Source: Azophilus sp965116165 (GTDB lineage Bacteria; Pseudomonadota; Gammaproteobacteria; Pseudomonadales; Azotimanducaceae). From it: a stretch of DNA of 64,000 nucleotides. Below are positions 61,103 through 64,000 of this stretch, in pieces. The notes under the pieces were generated by a model that was not told the DNA's origin, made no database searches, and saw nothing but the letters and a program-made list of their open reading frames with translations. Location: NCBI GenBank assembly GCA_965116165.1, contig OZ220484.1, positions 3,100,001 through 3,164,000 on the forward strand, in the 5' to 3' direction. Position numbers and translations under genes: made by a program. How positions within the stretch are numbered: position 1 is the first letter of the stretch; each line of letters begins with the position of its first letter.

Positions 61103-62542
61103 ATGTTTGAACGGTGGCGGTTGCTTAGGCCTTGGGACTCCCGCACAGCGATGCGGCTGTTGATCGGATTCCGACCACCGGCATCGCGATGCGGTTGCTC
61201 TCGTTTAGATTTCCGCGCGTCGATGTGGCTGTTGGTCGGCTTAGTGGTCGCCGGGTCGTTCTCAAGGGTGTTTGCCGATGCGGTGCAATTGGGGCCGCGG
61301 CCGTTCTACTTGATTGATCGCATGCAGGATTCCTCCTTAAAGCGACAATTGCGGGCCTGTGCTCGCGAGATCACCGACTATCGGCGCAGCGATTTTTCCA
61401 TCGGCCACCGGGGCGCGCCGCTGCAGTTCCCGGAACATACCCGCGAGAGCTACGAGGCCGCCGCCCGCATGGGGGCCGGCATGGTGGAATGCGACCTGAC
61501 GTTTACCCGGGACAAGGCCCTGGTTTGCCGACATGCCCAATGCGACCTGCACACCACCACGAACATTCTGGCGACGCCATTGGCGGAGAAGTGCTCAATA
61601 CCCTTCGCCCCCGCAAAGTTCGACCCGAAGACGGGTGAGCGTATCAAGGCCGCCGAGGCTCGATGCTGCGCAAGCGACATCACCCTGGCGGAATTCAAGA
61701 CCCTTGCCGGCAAGATGGACTCATCCAACGCCGATGCCCGCACGGTTGGAGAATACTTGGGCGGCACGCCGGAATTCCGCACCGACCTATACGCCACCGG
61801 CGGCACCCTGATGTCGCACGCGGAGAGCATCGACTTGTTCCGTGCGCTTGGTGTGCGCATGATCCCGGAACTTAAAAGCCCGGAGGTGGCGATGCCGTTC
61901 GACGGGTTCACCCGGGAAGCGCTTGCGCGGCGGATGATCGATGACTATGTCCGCGCCGGGGTGCCGCCCGCCGATGTGTTCCCCCAGTCCTTCGATTTAA
62001 ACGACCTGTTGTATTGGATTGAGCACAGGCCCGAGTTTGGGCATCAGGCCATTTGGCTCGATGGCCGCGACCCACGGGAAATGCACACCAATCCCCCGGC
62101 CCGCGAGGAATTTGCGGCGCTGCGGGCGCATGGGGTCACAACGATTGCGCCGCCGCTAGTGGTCTTGCTCGGGTTTGACGGGGAGGGGCGCCACAGCGAG
62201 CCATCCGGCCCCGCGTTGCGGGATAAGGATCTGGGCATCGAACCCTCGGACTACGCCCGGCGCGCGCGGGCGGCGGGATTGCGCATCTTTTCCTGGACGG
62301 TGGAGCGCTCCGGCCGCATCGCCGAAGATGTGTTGCCGCGTCGGGGTGCGTTCTACTACGGTTCCATCGTCGATGCCCTCGCTGACGATGGGGATGTTTT
62401 CCACGTGATCCATGCGCTCCGGGAGCGGGTCGGTGTCAGCGGATTGTTCTCCGATTGGCCCGCTACGACGACATTCTATGCCAATTGCATCGACACGGAG
62501 CACTCTAGGGAAGGTCTGAACAATTCGATAGAACAGCATTAA
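61103..62542 (+). CDS. glpQ: Glycerophosphodiester phosphodiesterase, C-terminus in repeat A
   Basis: This protein of about 479 residues hydrolyses glycerophosphodiesters to an alcohol and glycerol 3-phosphate. After a membrane-type signal (WLLVGLVVAGSFSRVFA) it has the GDPD active site: SIGHRGAPLQFPEHTRESYE, GMVECDLTFTRDKALVCRHA, IPELKSPE and IFSWTVERS. A long insert between the first strands (about residues 150-220, cysteine-containing) is typical of the periplasmic GlpQ-like subgroup. The start is uncertain among ATG 61103, 61151 and 61223. The last 12 or so codons (EGLNNSIEQH) and the stop come from repeat A copy 8. Confidence 0.88.
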   Translation: MFERWRLLRPWDSRTAMRLLIGFRPPASRCGCSRLDFRASMWLLVGLVVAGSFSRVFADAVQLGPRPFYLIDRMQDSSLKRQLRACAREITDYRRSDFSIGHRGAPLQFPEHTRESYEAAARMGAGMVECDLTFTRDKALVCRHAQCDLHTTTNILATPLAEKCSIPFAPAKFDPKTGERIKAAEARCCASDITLAEFKTLAGKMDSSNADARTVGEYLGGTPEFRTDLYATGGTLMSHAESIDLFRALGVRMIPELKSPEVAMPFDGFTREALARRMIDDYVRAGVPPADVFPQSFDLNDLLYWIEHRPEFGHQAIWLDGRDPREMHTNPPAREEFAALRAHGVTTIAPPLVVLLGFDGEGRHSEPSGPALRDKDLGIEPSDYARRARAAGLRIFSWTVERSGRIAEDVLPRRGAFYYGSIVDALADDGDVFHVIHALRERVGVSGLFSDWPATTTFYANCIDTEHSREGLNNSIEQH

Positions 62543-62610
62543 ACTACTCGTAAGATATTGATTTTATTGAACCGGATGCCGAGACTACAGAATTAATCAG
62601 GGGTTCCCCA
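62506..62610 (-). repeat. MITE-like repeat A, copy 8 (inverted)
   Basis: This is a 105-bp copy, from TAGGGAAGGTCTGAACAAT to AATCAGGGGTTCCCCA. It supplies the last codons and stop of the phosphodiesterase gene. Confidence 0.88.
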
Positions 62611-62676
62611 GCAGTCGATGGGGATTGGCTATTAAGGCTGCAAGTTGCCGATCCCCGATCCTTGGCCTGTTCGATC

Positions 62677-63483
62677 TCAGTGGCCCAGGAACCGCGGTGG
62701 CCGTTTCTCTTGGAAGGCGCGGCGTCCCTCCCGGTAGTCGTCGCTGTTGAAGCAGGCATTGACGAGTTGCTTGACCCGTTCGAGGTCATCGTCGTTCCCG
62801 CCGCTTTCCCAGGCGTTCAAGGCAATCTTGGTGGCCCGCACCGTCAGGGGGGCGTTGGCGGCGATGGCGCCGGCGTAGGCGATGGTCTCCGCCTCGATTT
62901 CATCACGGCTGGCCAGGAAGTCAACCAGCCCTATGCGGTGCGCTTCGTTTGCATCCATCAGCCGGGCGGAGAACAGTATATCCCGGGCGCGGGACGGCCC
63001 AATGAGCCGCGCCAGTTTGGCGAGGCCGGGATAGTCGTAACCGAGTCCAAGCTTGGCGGCGGGTATGCCGAAGCGAGAATCGGGGGTGGCGAAGCGAATG
63101 TCGGCGGCAAGCGCCGTGGCCAGGCCACCGCCGACGCAGTAACCCTCGATTAAAGCCAAGAGCGGTTTCTCGATGGTGGCGAGCCAGCGATTTGCCCGGC
63201 CGGAAACCGCATCGTATTCGTCTTTTTGCGCGGCACTTGCCCGCTTGGTGTCAAACTCGGAAATGTCGGCGCCGGAGACGAATGCCTTGCCCCCGGCACC
63301 ACGCATGATCACGACACGGATATCGTCGTCGTTGGACCAGGTTTCGAGAATGTCTCCAATCGTCCGCCACATTTCCAGCGACAGGGCATTGTGGCGGGCC
63401 GGGTGATTGAAGGTCATCCAACCGATTGCGTCCTCGCGGTGGGCGAGCATCCGCTCCGTGCCGAGCGGCAAGGGCACTTTCAT
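62677..63483 (-). CDS. Enoyl-CoA hydratase/isomerase family protein
   Basis: This 268-residue crotonase-fold protein has the oxyanion-hole segments HNALSLEMW and GKAFVSGADISEFD, and the acyl-CoA site IEGYCVGGGLATALAADIRF. The position of the second catalytic Glu reads LGLGYDYPGLAKLARLIG, with Asp/Tyr in place of the typical E-x-G. That is seen in hydratases outside the classic EchA group, so the reaction is uncertain. ATG 63483 is clear. It stands alone between two dispersed repeats. Confidence 0.9.
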   Translation of the reverse strand: MKVPLPLGTERMLAHREDAIGWMTFNHPARHNALSLEMWRTIGDILETWSNDDDIRVVIMRGAGGKAFVSGADISEFDTKRASAAQKDEYDAVSGRANRWLATIEKPLLALIEGYCVGGGLATALAADIRFATPDSRFGIPAAKLGLGYDYPGLAKLARLIGPSRARDILFSARLMDANEAHRIGLVDFLASRDEIEAETIAYAGAIAANAPLTVRATKIALNAWESGGNDDDLERVKQLVNACFNSDDYREGRRAFQEKRPPRFLGH

Positions 63484-63904
63484 TGATCCGAACCTCAGGG
63501 GCTGTCTACTTGATGCGGAATTATCTATGGGGAATTATATCGGTGAGTTGACAGAGCCCAAGCTGTGGTAGTTCTCTCCCACTAAAACCTCAACCTATAG
63601 TGGTATGTCAACTTACGTACATCAGTCCCGTATCTGTTGGTGAAACGGGCTGACCTGAAAATCCAGACCAAACCAACGGCGGATGGTCAGTTTGTGCGGG
63701 CATATACGGACCCCAATGGCCTGTGGCGTCGCGCTAGTGGGGGTTGCTGCGTTTCATGGAGCGCGGGATTCCGAAATCTCGGGGGGAGGGACACTAGCAG
63801 GTGGAGAAACGGCAGTCACGCGGCAATCGTTGCGGCGAGGCCAATAGGGCCAATTGGTGCTCAGCTACATTGCACGACCGGCGCGGGCCACGGCGAAACG
63901 CGGG
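63484..63904. other. Intergenic region with repeat D copy 3
   Basis: Repeat D occupies 63529-63629. Bases 63655-63705 resemble 54833-54885. An open frame at 63637-63930 has no recognisable product and no good start, and is not annotated as a gene. Confidence 0.5.
63529..63629 (+). repeat. MITE-like repeat D, copy 3
   Basis: This is a 101-bp copy: GGGGAATTATATCGGTGAGT, TGACAGAGCCC, CAACCTATAGTGGTATGTC and CATCAGTCCC. It matches copies at 445 and 53383. Confidence 0.82.
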
Positions 63905-64000
63905 TTAATCGTTCTGTGTCAAATCGTTGACCGGCGTTACGCGCAACAGCAGGTCGGGGTTGTTCATCACCACGTATAAGGCTCCGGACGGCGCGAATTT
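63905..64000 (-). CDS. C-terminal end of a PQQ-dependent sugar dehydrogenase-like protein
   Basis: The last 31 codons read KFAPSGALYVVMNNPDLLLR, then VTPVNDLTQND and TAA. The G-ALYVV-x-N-P-x-LLRVTP pattern is that of the final blade of soluble glucose/sorbosone-dehydrogenase-type beta propellers (often xDGaLYvvtx...ilRltP). The rest of the gene is beyond the window edge. The family is likely, the substrate unknown. Confidence 0.6.
   Translation of the reverse strand, partial: KFAPSGALYVVMNNPDLLLRVTPVNDLTQND

Noticed and set aside
63637..63930. A 97-codon plus-strand frame near the window end
   Set aside because: No recognisable domain or convincing start; it overlaps the end of the sugar dehydrogenase-like gene on the other strand.

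Overview
The window looks like the chromosome of an uncultivated proteobacterium, most probably a gammaproteobacterium. It carries glutaminyl-tRNA synthetase (glnS), a pdxJ 3' end, Mla-type lipid transport proteins, a TonB-dependent receptor and a Zur-like operator. The chromosome is GC-rich, but short AT-rich dispersed repeats, insertion sequences and gene remnants are common, a texture often seen in host-associated or symbiotic lineages. The lineage assignment and the lifestyle are inference.

Layout. 0-6.7 kb: pdxJ end, secreted cyclophilin, SDR dehydrogenase, periplasmic ABC-type binding protein, FAH-family hydrolase, a receptor that stops right after its HAMP region, and an OFA-type MFS transporter. 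6.7-15.9 kb: a coenzyme F420 locus with fbiC (fused CofG/CofH), cofC, cofD, cofE and an F420-dependent NADP reductase; a TonB receptor and a MaoC dehydratase lie between fbiC and the rest. 16-23 kb: two directly repeated copies of a ~2 kb unit encoding paralogous secreted proteins with two hypervariable segments, separated by a Cfa-type methyltransferase and an IS481-like element. 23-35 kb: alpha/beta hydrolase, a TRAP transporter operon (tatT-dctP-dctQ-dctM) running into mlaC, mlaA and an HpnN-like RND exporter, then an LtaS/OpgB-like sulfatase. 35-40 kb: YjbQ, a pair of acyl-CoA dehydrogenases, a DUF523/DUF1722 protein, an ABM monooxygenase. 40.1-47.4 kb: a lower-GC defence island (BsaWI-like restriction enzyme, SPPY DNA methyltransferase, an AbiTii gene broken by an IS3 element and frameshifts) bracketed by a decayed and an intact copy of a transglutaminase-like gene. 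47.4-64 kb: glnS, amidohydrolase, SnoaL-like protein, Rieske oxygenase, MerC and CDF metal proteins, a second acyl-CoA dehydrogenase pair, two SDRs, a decayed C5-cytosine methyltransferase, CinA-like protein, glycerophosphodiester phosphodiesterase, enoyl-CoA hydratase, and the end of a PQQ-type sugar dehydrogenase.

How it works together. The F420 genes cover FO synthesis, CofC activation, CofD transfer, CofE glutamylation and cofactor reduction by NADPH. Acyl-CoA dehydrogenases, MaoC and crotonase hydratases, SDRs, the Rieske oxygenase and the FAH hydrolase suggest degradation of complex carbon, for instance branched or cyclic compounds (inference). The tatT-to-RND run looks like one transcription unit devoted to import and outer-membrane lipid traffic. 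At least four families of short non-coding repeats, including a 105-bp family with eight full copies, have inserted at gene ends and shaped stop codons.
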